A stretch of DNA of 21,715 nt. Origin: an uncultured Prevotella sp. (GTDB lineage Bacteria > Bacteroidota > Bacteroidia > Bacteroidales > Bacteroidaceae). The position numbers and the translations under genes are program-made. Position 1 is the first letter of the stretch. Each line of letters starts with the position of its first letter. The notes under the pieces were generated by a model, which saw only the letters and a program-made list of their open reading frames with translations, was not told the origin of the DNA and did not search any database. The stretch is taken from assembly GCA_927910885.1 (NCBI GenBank), contig CAKMOD010000036.1, forward strand, positions 1 to 21,715, in the 5' to 3' direction. Positions 1-6,861 of this stretch are shown here, piece by piece.

Positions 1-6
1 CGCCCA
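1..6 (+). tRNA. 3' tail of an upstream tRNA (partial)
   Basis: The first eight bases, CGCCCACC, are identical to the last bases of the complete tRNA-Val at 125-132 (acceptor 3' strand, discriminator A, then CC). The window therefore probably opens inside the acceptor arm of a preceding tRNA with the same acceptor stem, perhaps a second tRNA-Val copy. Only the tail is visible, so its identity cannot be shown. Confidence 0.5.
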
Positions 7-17
7 CCAAGGGGTGT

Positions 18-52
18 TTCCCTGTAACCTCTTGGGGTTGCAGGGGATTTTT
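18..52 (+). terminator. Terminator-like hairpin between two tRNAs
   Basis: CCCTGTAACC (20-29) pairs with GGTTGCAGGG (36-45) with one G-T wobble and a 6-base loop, followed by five T at 48-52. The shape is that of an intrinsic terminator. However, it sits three bases before the next tRNA with no room for a promoter, so it may instead be a processing or spacer structure that is read through. Confidence 0.5.
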
Positions 53-55
53 AAA

Positions 56-130
56 GGGCGTTTAGCTCAGCTGGTTTAGAGCATCTGCCTTACAAGCAGA
101 GGGTCGGCGGTTCGAATCCGTCAACGCCCA
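56..130 (+). tRNA. tRNA-Val, anticodon TAC
   Basis: A full 75-base cloverleaf is visible. The acceptor stem GGGCGTT pairs with AACGCCC (123-129). The anticodon arm TCTGC-CTTACAA-GCAGA puts TAC at 91-93, and the T arm GGCGG-TTCGAAT-CCGTC is canonical. The discriminator is A130 and is followed by CCT, so the CCA end is not fully encoded and must be added after transcription. TAC reads GTA and related valine codons. Confidence 0.96.
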
Positions 131-151
131 CCTTTAAAACTTAAAATTGAT

Positions 152-182
152 GACTTTACAACATTGTTGTGAAGTCTTTTTT
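152..182 (+). terminator. Intrinsic terminator after tRNA-Val
   Basis: GACTTTACAAC (152-162) pairs with GTTGTGAAGTC (166-176) with one wobble and a 3-base loop, followed directly by six T (177-182). This is a good rho-independent terminator for the tRNA unit. Confidence 0.85.
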
Positions 183-232
183 GTTTTATTCAGCTTTAAT
201 GTGCAACCTTTTTGATATTATTATTATTATTA

Positions 233-265
233 TTTGCGCTATTATTGAATTTATTGTTAAATTTG
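233..265 (+). promoter_or_regulatory. Bacteroidota-type promoter of purB
   Basis: TTTG at 233-236 and TAAATTTG at 258-265 match the Bacteroidota sigma-A consensus (TTTG, about 19-21 bases, TAnnTTTG) with a 21-base spacer. Transcription should begin some 7 bases downstream, leaving a short A/T-rich leader before the ATG at 288, which has no Shine-Dalgarno motif. Confidence 0.8.
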
Positions 266-287
266 CACCATATTAATAAATAAAATT

Positions 288-1634
288 ATGACCCTTGACG
301 CATTAACAGCCGTATCGCCTATTGACGGACGCTATAGAAGTAAAACGGAAAGTCTTGCTAACTATTTCTCAGAGTATGCACTTATCCGTTATCGTGTTCG
401 CGTAGAAATTGAGTATTTCATCACACTTTGCGAGTTACCATTACCACAATTGGAAAGCTTTAACAGCGCCCTCTTTGAGCAGTTGCGCGACATCTATCGC
501 AACTTTGACGAGGCTTCGGCAGCACGTGTAAAGGAAATTGAGAGCATTACCAACCACGATGTAAAGGCGGTTGAATATTTCATCAAAGAGGAGTTTGACA
601 AGATTGGCGGACTCGATGACTACAAGGAGTTCATCCACTTTGGACTGACTTCACAGGACATCAATAACACAAGTGTGCCATTGTCTGTCAAGGAAGCTCT
701 CGAAGAAGTATTCTATCCACAGATTGAGGAACTGATTGCGCAACTGAAGGAATACGCTGAAGAATGGAAGAACGTACCAATGTTGGCAAAGACACATGGT
801 CAGCCAGCCTCTCCTACTCGATTGGGTAAGGAAGTTGAGGTTTATGTTTATCGTCTCAGCGAGCAGCTTGCAACCTTGCGTAACTGCAAGATGACAGCTA
901 AGTTTGGTGGTGCAACTGGTAACTTTAATGCGCATCACGTAGCCTATCCACAGCATGATTGGCGTGCCTTTGGCAATCGCTTTGTCAGTGAGAAATTAGG
1001 ATTAGAGCGTGAGCAGTGGACAACACAGATTAGCAACTACGACCACTTAGGTAGCGTGTTTGATGCCATTCGTCGTATCAATACCATCATCATCGATCTT
1101 GACCGCGACTTCTGGATGTATATCTCAATGGAGTATTTCAAGCAGAAGATTAAGGCAGGAGAAGTTGGTTCAAGTGCAATGCCGCACAAGGTCAATCCTA
1201 TCGACTTCGAAAACAGTGAGGGTAACCTCGGGATATCAAATGCAATCTTACAGTTCTTGGCACAGAAGTTGCCAGTAAGTCGTCTGCAGCGCGACCTTAC
1301 AGACTCAACTGTTTTGCGTAACGTTGGTGTTCCTATTGGACATAGCGTTATTTCAATACAGAGCACATTGAAAGGTCTTCGCAAGCTCATTCTCAACGAA
1401 GAGAAATTAAGAGAGGACCTTGAAGAAACATGGGCAGTTGTAGCAGAAGCCATTCAGACCATCTTGCGCCGTGAAGCCTATCCAAACCCTTACGAGGCAT
1501 TAAAGGCACTCACCCGCACAAATGAGAAGATGACAGAGGAAACTATACACGCCTTCGTACAGACACTCAACGTCAGCGACAGCGTGAAAGCCGAACTAAT
1601 GGCAATCACTCCATATAACTATACAGGAATTTAA
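288..1634 (+). CDS. purB: Adenylosuccinate lyase
   Basis: Cytosolic fumarase/aspartase-superfamily lyase that acts twice in purine synthesis: it splits SAICAR to AICAR plus fumarate, and adenylosuccinate to AMP plus fumarate. The 448-residue length fits the family. Visible landmarks are the N-terminal SPIDGRYRS (residues 10-18), TSQD (121-124), KTHGQ with the catalytic-region histidine (168-172), and the superfamily signature GSSAMPHKVNP at 294-304, which carries the mobile serine loop. The ATG at 288 fits the promoter 23 bases upstream and gives the expected N-terminus. The gene stands alone behind its own promoter and is followed by a possible weak terminator. Nothing is missing or truncated, and the assignment is secure. 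Confidence 0.98.
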   Translation: MTLDALTAVSPIDGRYRSKTESLANYFSEYALIRYRVRVEIEYFITLCELPLPQLESFNSALFEQLRDIYRNFDEASAARVKEIESITNHDVKAVEYFIKEEFDKIGGLDDYKEFIHFGLTSQDINNTSVPLSVKEALEEVFYPQIEELIAQLKEYAEEWKNVPMLAKTHGQPASPTRLGKEVEVYVYRLSEQLATLRNCKMTAKFGGATGNFNAHHVAYPQHDWRAFGNRFVSEKLGLEREQWTTQISNYDHLGSVFDAIRRINTIIIDLDRDFWMYISMEYFKQKIKAGEVGSSAMPHKVNPIDFENSEGNLGISNAILQFLAQKLPVSRLQRDLTDSTVLRNVGVPIGHSVISIQSTLKGLRKLILNEEKLREDLEETWAVVAEAIQTILRREAYPNPYEALKALTRTNEKMTEETIHAFVQTLNVSDSVKAELMAITPYNYTGI

Positions 1635-1674
1635 CCACTCCTATAAAGTCAAAAAAGAAGAAATTAAACTGAGT

Positions 1675-1700
1675 ATCTCCGTCAAACGGAGTTCGAGATT
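1675..1700 (+). terminator. Weak hairpin after purB
   Basis: CTCCGT (1677-1682) pairs with ACGGAG (1686-1691) over a 3-base loop. An alternative outer pairing ATCTC (1675-1679) with GAGAT (1695-1699) competes with it, and TTTTAATAA follows. The U tract is short, so termination is only possible; partial read-through into the next gene would also fit. Confidence 0.35.
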
Positions 1701-1732
1701 TTAATAAAACAACAAAAAAAGTAATAATAAAT

Positions 1733-1746
1733 TGGCCGTGAGGCCA
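1733..1746 (+). other. Small 5' UTR hairpin before the pseudouridine synthase gene
   Basis: TGGCC-GTGA-GGCCA forms a compact 5-bp stem closed by a GNRA-type tetraloop, ending 28 bases before the start codon at 1775. It stands out in a very AT-rich leader. It could affect translation or mRNA stability, but it is short enough to be chance. Confidence 0.3.
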
Positions 1747-1774
1747 GTAGTATCAAATTTAAAGTTAAACAATT

Positions 1775-3322
1775 ATGGCAGAAGAATTCGAGAACAAAGA
1801 AGTTCAGTCTGAGCAGAATGAGAACAGCCGCGACGGCTATTCAGCAGCCGAACAAGGCGGCTATCAAAGAGAGTACCGTGGCACAGGACGTACACAACGT
1901 CCACGTATTCACAGCCAACGCGCTTACAGCAGCGACAAGGCTAATAGCAGTAACGACGAAGGCGGATTCCGTCCTGAGGGCTTCGGCTCTGGCTTACAGA
2001 GTTCAGGTCGTCCACAGCAGAATGGCTATCGTCCACGTCAGAACAGCTATGGTGGCGGATATAACAACAGCCGTGGTGGCTATCAGAGCCGTCCACAGCA
2101 GGGAGGTTATCGTCCTCGTTACAACAATAACGGTGAGGAAGGCGGTTACCAGCCACGCCAGCAGGGTGGATACAACAATCGTGGTGGATACCAGAGTCGT
2201 CCGCAGCAGGGTGGCTATCGTCCACGTTACAACAATGATGAGAATGGCTATCAGCCACAGGCTTATCGTCCACGCTACAACGCCAACACTGGTGCTGAGG
2301 GCGAGGAGAAAACAAGCTATCAGGCAAATCAGGGCGGTTACCAGCCACGTCAGGGTGGATACCAGCCTCGTCAGCAGGGTGGTTATCAGAGCCGTGGTGG
2401 ATACAACAATAACCGTGGCGGTTATAACAATAATCGCAGTGGATACCAGAGCCGTGGTGGATACAACAATAATCGCGGTGGTTATAACAACCGTGGCGGA
2501 TACAACCAGGGTGGTTACCGTCAGCACAGTGCTGATTATGATCCAAATGCAAAGTATTCACTCAAGAAGCGTATCGAATACAAGGAGGAAAACTTCGATC
2601 CAAATGAGCCAATCCGCTTGAACAAGTATCTTGCTAACGCTGGTGTTTGCTCACGTCGTGAGGCTGACGAGTTCATCCTTTCAGGTGCAGTGACCGTAAA
2701 TGGCGAGGTTGTAAAAGAACTCGGTAGCAAGGTTATGCGTACTGATGAGGTGTACTTCCAAGATAAGTTGGTTTCATTGGAGAAGAAGGTTTACGTTCTT
2801 TTGAACAAACCAAAGGATTATGTTACCACAAGCGACGACCCACAGCAGCGTAAGACTGTTATGGACCTCGTGAAGGGTGCTTGCCCAGAGCGTATCTATC
2901 CAGTTGGTCGTCTCGACCGTAACACAACTGGTGTACTGCTCCTTACTAACGATGGCGACCTCGCTTCAAAGCTTACTCACCCTAAGTTCTTGAAGAAGAA
3001 GGTTTATCACGTATTCCTTGATAAGGCTATTACAGCTAATGACTTGCAGAAGATTTCTGACGGTATTGAGTTGGAAGATGGCGAGATCAAGGCTGACGCA
3101 ATCGAGTATGCTGACCCACAGGATCAGACTCAGGTTGGTATTGAGATTCACAGTGGTAAGAACCGTATCGTACGTCGTATCTTCGAGAGCCTTGGCTATC
3201 GCGTCGTAAAACTCGATCGTGTACAGTTTGCTGGTTTGACAAAGAAGAATGTACGTCGTGGCGACTGGCGCTTCCTCACTGAGAAGGAAGTTGATATGCT
3301 GCGTATGGGTGCGTTTGAATAA
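1775..3322 (+). CDS. RsuA/RluB-family rRNA pseudouridine synthase with long Gly/Tyr/Arg-rich N-terminal arm
   Basis: Converts a specific uridine in ribosomal RNA to pseudouridine; RluB-like activity on 23S rRNA is the likeliest role, but the target base cannot be read from sequence. The C-terminal half is the enzyme: an S4 RNA-binding domain at about 279-325 (begins IRLNKYLANAGVCSRREAD), then the catalytic domain with GRLDRNTTG at 378-386, where Asp381 is the expected nucleophile, and the family's GKNRIVRRIFESLG near 461-474. The first 250 or so residues are low complexity, with many copies of GGYNNNRGGY- and QSRPQQGGYRPRYNN-like units, predicted disordered and positively charged, resembling RGG/RGY RNA-binding arms. 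The family core is about 240-300 residues, so this 515-residue protein is roughly doubled by the arm. Bacteroidota homologues often carry such extensions. Translation from 1775 is supported by unbroken coding into the S4 domain. Confidence 0.93.
   Translation: MAEEFENKEVQSEQNENSRDGYSAAEQGGYQREYRGTGRTQRPRIHSQRAYSSDKANSSNDEGGFRPEGFGSGLQSSGRPQQNGYRPRQNSYGGGYNNSRGGYQSRPQQGGYRPRYNNNGEEGGYQPRQQGGYNNRGGYQSRPQQGGYRPRYNNDENGYQPQAYRPRYNANTGAEGEEKTSYQANQGGYQPRQGGYQPRQQGGYQSRGGYNNNRGGYNNNRSGYQSRGGYNNNRGGYNNRGGYNQGGYRQHSADYDPNAKYSLKKRIEYKEENFDPNEPIRLNKYLANAGVCSRREADEFILSGAVTVNGEVVKELGSKVMRTDEVYFQDKLVSLEKKVYVLLNKPKDYVTTSDDPQQRKTVMDLVKGACPERIYPVGRLDRNTTGVLLLTNDGDLASKLTHPKFLKKKVYHVFLDKAITANDLQKISDGIELEDGEIKADAIEYADPQDQTQVGIEIHSGKNRIVRRIFESLGYRVVKLDRVQFAGLTKKNVRRGDWRFLTEKEVDMLRMGAFE
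2018..2518 (+). repeat. Degenerate coding repeats for the GGY/RGG-rich arm
   Basis: This stretch encodes residues about 82-248 of the pseudouridine synthase and is built from irregular units such as GGATACAACAATAACCGTGG and CGTCCACAGCAGGG. Related units recur with third-base differences, so the repeat is old or kept at protein level rather than freshly duplicated. The same bias keeps several other frames open; those are composition artefacts. Unit number could change by slippage or recombination. Confidence 0.8.
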
Positions 3323-3331
3323 AATAGTAAC

Positions 3332-3441
3332 CTCCCCAAGGCTCTCAAAAGAAGAGGATATGAGCAACCAAACAATGCTACTATTGAAGCATTAAAAAGA
3401 TTGGTAAACGACATTTCTCTCCTTTTGAAAGACTTGGGGAG
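3332..3441 (+). repeat. 110-bp inverted-repeat element between the pseudouridine synthase gene and asnS
   Basis: The left arm, 3332-3351 (starts CTCCCCAAGG), matches the reverse complement of the right arm, 3422-3441 (ends CTTGGGGAG), at 18 of 20 positions. Pairing continues inward for about six more bases with mismatches. A second small hairpin, AATGCT (3374-3379) with AGCATT (3388-3393), lies inside. No clear target duplication is seen. It begins 9 bases after the stop codon and could act as a 3' mRNA structure. Its left end resembles the GC-rich gene-end repeats at 15719-15750 and 20371-20404. Confidence 0.7.
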
Positions 3442-3462
3442 CACCTAATTATAATATAGCAA

Positions 3463-4854
3463 ATGAAAAGAACAAAAATCGTCGATGCACTTGCTTGCAC
3501 CGATTTTGGTAAGGATATCAACGTAAAGGGTTGGGTTCGTTCCCACAGAAGCAGCAAGGCTGTTGACTTCATCGCCTTGAATGATGGTTCTACGATTAAG
3601 AACATTCAGGTTGTTGTTGACCCTTCGACTATCGAAGAAGACAAGCTGAAGAACATCACAACGGGTGCTTGTATCAGCGTTGTTGGTACGCTCGTAGAGA
3701 GTCAGGGTGCTGGTCAGACCTCAGAGATTCAGTGCAAGGAGATTGAAATCTACGGTCTTTGCCCAAGCGACTACCCTATGCAGAAGAAGGGACAGAGTTT
3801 TGAGTACATGCGCAAGTATGGTCACATGCGTCTTCGTACCAATACCTTCGGTGCTGTGTTCCGTATTCGTCACAATATGGCAATCGCTATCCATCAGTAT
3901 TTCCACGAGCATGGTTTCTATTATTTCCATACTCCACTGATTACAGGTAGTGATGCTGAGGGTGCTGGTAATATGTTCCAAGTGACTACACTCGACCTTG
4001 ACCGCATTGCAAAGGGTGGTGAGGTTGATTATAATGCTGACTTCTTCGGAAAGCGTACAAACCTTACAGTTTCTGGACAGTTGGAGGGTGAATTAGGTGC
4101 TACTGCACTCGGTGCTATCTATACCTTCGGTCCTACCTTCCGTGCTGAGAATTCAAATACTCCACGCCACTTGGCAGAGTTCTGGATGGTTGAGCCAGAG
4201 GTTGCTTTCATCGACCAGAAAGAATTGATGGATCTTGAAGAAGACTTCATCAAGTATTGTGTTCGCTGGGCATTGGAGCACTGTAAGGACGACCTTGAGT
4301 TCCTCAATAAGATGATTGACAAGGAACTTATCGCTCGTCTGGAGGGTGTATTGAAGGAAGACTTCGCTCGCCTTACCTACACAGAGGGTATTGAGATTCT
4401 GCAGAAGGCTGTTGCTGACGGAGTGAAGTTTGAGTTCCCTATCACTCACTGGGGTATGGACCTCAGCAGTGAGCACGAACGTTACCTCGTTGAGGAACAC
4501 TTCAAGCGTCCTGTAATCATGACCGATTATCCAAGCGAAATCAAGTCGTTCTACATGAAGAAGAATGAGGACGGCAAGACAATGCAGGGAACTGACGTAC
4601 TCTTCCCACGTATCGGTGAGATTATCGGTGGTTCTGTCCGTGAGGAAAACTATGACAAACTGGTTCAGGAGATTGAAAGCCGTGGTATGAAGCGTGAGAT
4701 TTACGACTGGTACCTTGACACTCGTAAGTACGGAACCTGCCCACACGGTGGTTTTGGTCTCGGTTTCGAGCGTCTCATCCTCTTCGTTACTGGTATGCAA
4801 AACATCCGTGACGTAATCCCATTCGCACGTACTCCAAAGAACGCAGAGTTCTAA
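3463..4854 (+). CDS. asnS: Asparaginyl-tRNA synthetase
   Basis: Class IIb aminoacyl-tRNA synthetase that charges tRNA-Asn with asparagine in the cytosol. At 463 residues it has the usual length. An N-terminal OB-fold anticodon-binding domain occupies about residues 17-105 (VKGWVRSHRSSK). The catalytic core contains motif 2 at about 223-247 (GPTFRAENSNTPRHLAEFW) and motif 3 at about 428-442 (GGFGLGFERLILFVTG), with the ATP-binding arginine in GFER. The MFQVTTLDL stretch and the acidic run after motif 2 favour AsnRS over AspRS. The ATG at 3463 follows the 110-bp inverted repeat by 21 bases and no convincing TAnnTTTG promoter was seen in between, so it may be co-transcribed with the gene upstream. 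A strong terminator follows. Confidence 0.97.
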   Translation: MKRTKIVDALACTDFGKDINVKGWVRSHRSSKAVDFIALNDGSTIKNIQVVVDPSTIEEDKLKNITTGACISVVGTLVESQGAGQTSEIQCKEIEIYGLCPSDYPMQKKGQSFEYMRKYGHMRLRTNTFGAVFRIRHNMAIAIHQYFHEHGFYYFHTPLITGSDAEGAGNMFQVTTLDLDRIAKGGEVDYNADFFGKRTNLTVSGQLEGELGATALGAIYTFGPTFRAENSNTPRHLAEFWMVEPEVAFIDQKELMDLEEDFIKYCVRWALEHCKDDLEFLNKMIDKELIARLEGVLKEDFARLTYTEGIEILQKAVADGVKFEFPITHWGMDLSSEHERYLVEEHFKRPVIMTDYPSEIKSFYMKKNEDGKTMQGTDVLFPRIGEIIGGSVREENYDKLVQEIESRGMKREIYDWYLDTRKYGTCPHGGFGLGFERLILFVTGMQNIRDVIPFARTPKNAEF

Positions 4855-4869
4855 CATAAAACACAAAAG

Positions 4870-4898
4870 GCGACTATCCCCAAAGATAGTCGCTTTTT
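4870..4898 (+). terminator. Strong intrinsic terminator after asnS
   Basis: GCGACTATC (4870-4878) pairs perfectly with GATAGTCGC (4885-4893) over a 6-base loop, followed by TTTTT. It ends the housekeeping block 15 bases after the asnS stop codon. Confidence 0.92.
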
Positions 4899-5218
4899 AT
4901 TTACCTATAAGAACACTCCCGACGAAACTTAAAACATAATACATAAAATAAATTATTTATCGAAGGGACTTTACATTATACCATAAGACTGTCAAAAACT
5001 TAATCATTAACCCAAATATAAGTATAATTTCGTTTGCTGTCATTTTAACATTTCTCATTAAATTCCTATATATTAAGCATTTAAGAACTCATAAAGAGTG
5101 ACAGGAATGACAGCAAGTTAAATCACATACAAGCCCATCTAATCTACGTATCACTTACCTATCAACAACCAAACGTCGTTTTTAAAAAAAAACTTTCAAG
5201 CTATATCTCCAAAAAGAC
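4899..5218. other. AT-rich spacer at the left edge of the accessory block
   Basis: No credible gene is seen on either strand. The spacer is strongly AT-rich and contains the 83-bp element at 5034-5116, followed by the promoter of the barrel gene. It marks the change from the G/C-richer housekeeping genes to the AT-richer accessory region. Confidence 0.6.
5034..5116 (+). repeat. 83-bp palindromic-ended element, copy 1
   Basis: Begins TTGCTGTCATT and ends AATGACAGCAA, perfect 11-bp terminal inverted repeats. A second 83-bp copy at 13506-13588 has the same termini. Inside the ends the two copies match only when one is reverse complemented: here the left side continues TTTAACA and the right side reads GTGACAGG, and these swap sides in copy 2. 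The centres are diverged and there is no open reading frame, so it resembles a MITE or other non-autonomous dispersed element. No target duplication was recognised. Confidence 0.8.
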
Positions 5219-5249
5219 TTGACATGAAACATTATATTTTCTATTTTTG
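5219..5249 (+). promoter_or_regulatory. Promoter of the small barrel gene
   Basis: TTG at 5219-5221 and TATTTTTG at 5242-5249 (TAnnTTTG) are separated by 20 bases, matching the Bacteroidota consensus. The start codon follows at 5286 after an AT-rich leader. Confidence 0.7.
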
Positions 5250-5285
5250 TAACGAGTATTAATTATTTAATTAAATCCTATTACA

Positions 5286-5832
5286 ATGAGAAAACTATCT
5301 TACGTAGAGTTTCTTGTTTCAAAAACGAGACAAAGGCTTATTCTTCTTTTCCTATTACTAATTCCAATAGCAGCATTCTCACAGACAGGGACATTTAGGA
5401 CCTTAATGCAGATCCAAGGAACAGGACTTACTAAAGAATTTAAGCCCTACGAACTTTGTTGCGACTTAGGTTATAATATTACCGATAACCTATATGCAGA
5501 CCTTAGATATGAGAACGCTATCGCTCTCTTTAAAGAAAATGGTGTTAAAGACTATGCTCATAGTCATATTGTAGGCTTAAACCTTGGCTACGTAGTCTAT
5601 CACACAGAGAATTGTAATATTGGTGCACAAATCGGATATGGCAGTAATATGAAACGAAAAAAATAGTGACTGGAAATATGACTACTATGAGGCAATGGCG
5701 TTCACCGACTTAGGAACATGCAAAATCAAGCCAAGATTCGGATTGGGCGTCCGCCATTACAACTCACGAACAAATCTCTACAAAGACCGAACTGTCATCT
5801 TTGCAAGTATCGGATTTGGAATTAACTGGTAA
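5286..5832 (+). pseudogene. Small outer-membrane beta-barrel protein gene, frameshifted at an A7 tract
   Basis: The first open frame runs 5286-5666 (126 residues). It starts with a long N-region and a hydrophobic stretch at about 18-30 ending AAFSQ, a signal peptide, then strands alternating polar and aromatic residues (LGYNITDNLYADLRYEN; HIVGLNLGYVVYH). It stops right after seven A at 5657-5663. In the +1 frame the protein continues without a stop to 5832: NSDWKYDYYE... through FGLGVRHYN to a final strand TVIFASIGFGINW with the C-terminal aromatic typical of barrels. Six A instead of seven would give an intact 181-residue protein, so this is one gene. It may be phase-variable, decayed or a sequencing error. 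No specific family was recognised beyond an OmpW/porin-like small barrel, and the function is unknown. Confidence 0.8.
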
Positions 5833-5890
5833 CAATATCCCTTATAATTACCCTGCAGTTTCACTGAAATCACAGGTTATTCTATAAGCT

Positions 5891-5928
5891 ACTCCCTATC
5901 ACAAAGAGCCATTTGCATAGGGAGTTTA
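5891..5928 (+). terminator. Probable terminator after the barrel gene
   Basis: ACTCCCTAT (5891-5899) pairs perfectly with ATAGGGAGT (5917-5925) over a 17-base loop, followed by only a short T run. It lies 58 bases after the extended stop codon at 5832, which supports 5286-5832 being one transcribed gene. Confidence 0.55.
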
Positions 5929-5943
5929 CCCTCCGTACCATTG

Positions 5944-6009
5944 GTGCTAAGCATCCGCACAATATGTGCTGGGCATAAACACCACAAGTGCTGAGCATTA
6001 ACACGTAAC
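5944..6009 (+). repeat. 22-bp tandem repeat array, three units
   Basis: Three consecutive 22-base units begin at 5944, 5966 and 5988, each starting GTGCTRRGCAT and continuing with a CAC-containing half. The first unit contains CCGCACAATATGTGC across its junction with the second, a short palindrome. The same unit family occurs at 13012-13093. There are no unique spacers, so this is not CRISPR. Confidence 0.75.
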
Positions 6010-6124
6010 TTATAAGTTCGTATTATAGCTCTCATTCATTGGCATACAGCGTTTTTATTAACATTGCATTATTTTGCCAGTTTGGAAATAAAAGAGCCAT
6101 TAAATGGGACAACATTATAAAACT

Positions 6125-6145
6125 ATAAGTAATAAAAGTACTTAT
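6125..6145 (-). terminator. AT-rich hairpin downstream of the GY-repeat gene
   Basis: ATAAGTA (6125-6131) and TACTTAT (6139-6145) form a 7-bp stem with a 7-base loop; on the minus strand AGTTTTAT follows. It lies 24 bases beyond the stop codon of the gene at 6169-6633 and could end its transcript, although the stem is AT-rich and weak. Confidence 0.4.
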
Positions 6146-6168
6146 TAATTAGACATAACCGAACAAAA

Positions 6169-6633
6169 CTACTCATCATTCTCACCTTCTTCATCTTCTT
6201 CATAGGCAGATTTACCATCTAAGTAGCCTTCATCATAGCCTTCTGCGTAACCTTCCTGATACTTTGTTTCAAGATAATTATCATAGTTATTTGAATCATC
6301 ATATCTGGCACCATAAGCATATCCTTTCCTTCCATCTTCCCTACCTTGTTCGTAACCATCAGAGTAGCCTTCATCATAAGCGTCATCTGAAGTACTATAT
6401 TCACTACTTGAACTCACAGATGGACTTGGCACTACAGAAGGGACTGAGTATGAGTGACTACTGTCTCTTATTGGTATACTATCAATTATAGGCAAGAGAG
6501 TATCTACTTGAGAAGTTGGTACTACCTCTCTGCCCCTACCAGAACAATTATTAATAATAATCATACCAATACAAACAATAGCACCAAGAGCTATTAAGAC
6601 TGAATAAGTCCCACATCCTTCATTATTATCCAC
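6169..6633 (-). CDS. Small membrane-anchored acidic protein with GY-repeat tail (unknown function)
   Basis: Not a recognised family. The 154-residue product has one hydrophobic segment at about residues 11-29 (SVLIALGAIVCIGMIIIN), which should anchor it in the inner membrane. A Ser/Pro/Val-rich linker follows (about 40-80). The acidic tail is built on EGYxxGY / GYxxGxxDG units (DEGYSDGYEQGREDG, then EGYAEGYDEGYLDG) and ends in a run of Glu/Asp. Such GY-repeat tails occur in uncharacterised proteins of many bacteria. The start is GTG at 6633: an in-frame stop lies two codons upstream, and the first internal ATG would remove most of the membrane segment. It is in the same direction as the SusC/SusD/thioredoxin operon, 228 bases after it, so co-transcription is possible but unproven. 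Confidence 0.7.
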   Translation of the reverse strand: MDNNEGCGTYSVLIALGAIVCIGMIIINNCSGRGREVVPTSQVDTLLPIIDSIPIRDSSHSYSVPSVVPSPSVSSSSEYSTSDDAYDEGYSDGYEQGREDGRKGYAYGARYDDSNNYDNYLETKYQEGYAEGYDEGYLDGKSAYEEDEEGENDE

Positions 6634-6756
6634 TACTTAAAGTCTATTTAAAATTTCTGATTCACAAAGTATTCCTATATCATGCTTTTCTCAAGAATTT
6701 GTAATGCCTTTTTGCTTACTATTCATTCTAAAATCACTCAGTAGGTATAATGGACA

Positions 6757-6787
6757 TTTGGTAGACTGATCATTCCAGCCTACCAAA
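6757..6787. other. Inverted repeat between thioredoxin and GY-repeat genes
   Basis: TTTGGTAG (6757-6764) and CTACCAAA (6780-6787) are a perfect 8-bp inverted repeat around a 15-base loop. No T run follows on the minus strand, so it is a poor terminator; an operator or RNA-processing hairpin is possible. The rest of 6634-6861 is AT-rich with no gene seen. Confidence 0.35.
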
Positions 6788-6861
6788 CGTTGATTACACT
6801 CAAAAGCCTTTACCAGACAGTAATAACATTAAAGCAAATAATATTACAACTTAATTAAGCC

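Noticed and set aside
1818..2621. Long open frames on both strands across the pseudouridine synthase arm (267, 206 and 174 codons)
   Set aside because: They exist only because the repetitive GGY/RGG coding DNA lacks stops in several frames; the products are Val/Thr- or His/Cys-rich low-complexity strings with no start signals, and they shadow the clear frame at 1775-3322.
4153..4866. A 237-codon minus-strand frame over asnS
   Set aside because: Complete shadow of asnS; Leu/Val/Thr-rich string arising from the complementary codons.
5944..6009. CRISPR-like short repeats here and at 13012-13093
   Set aside because: Units are contiguous 22-mers with no unique spacers, no leader and no cas gene; they are tandem repeats.
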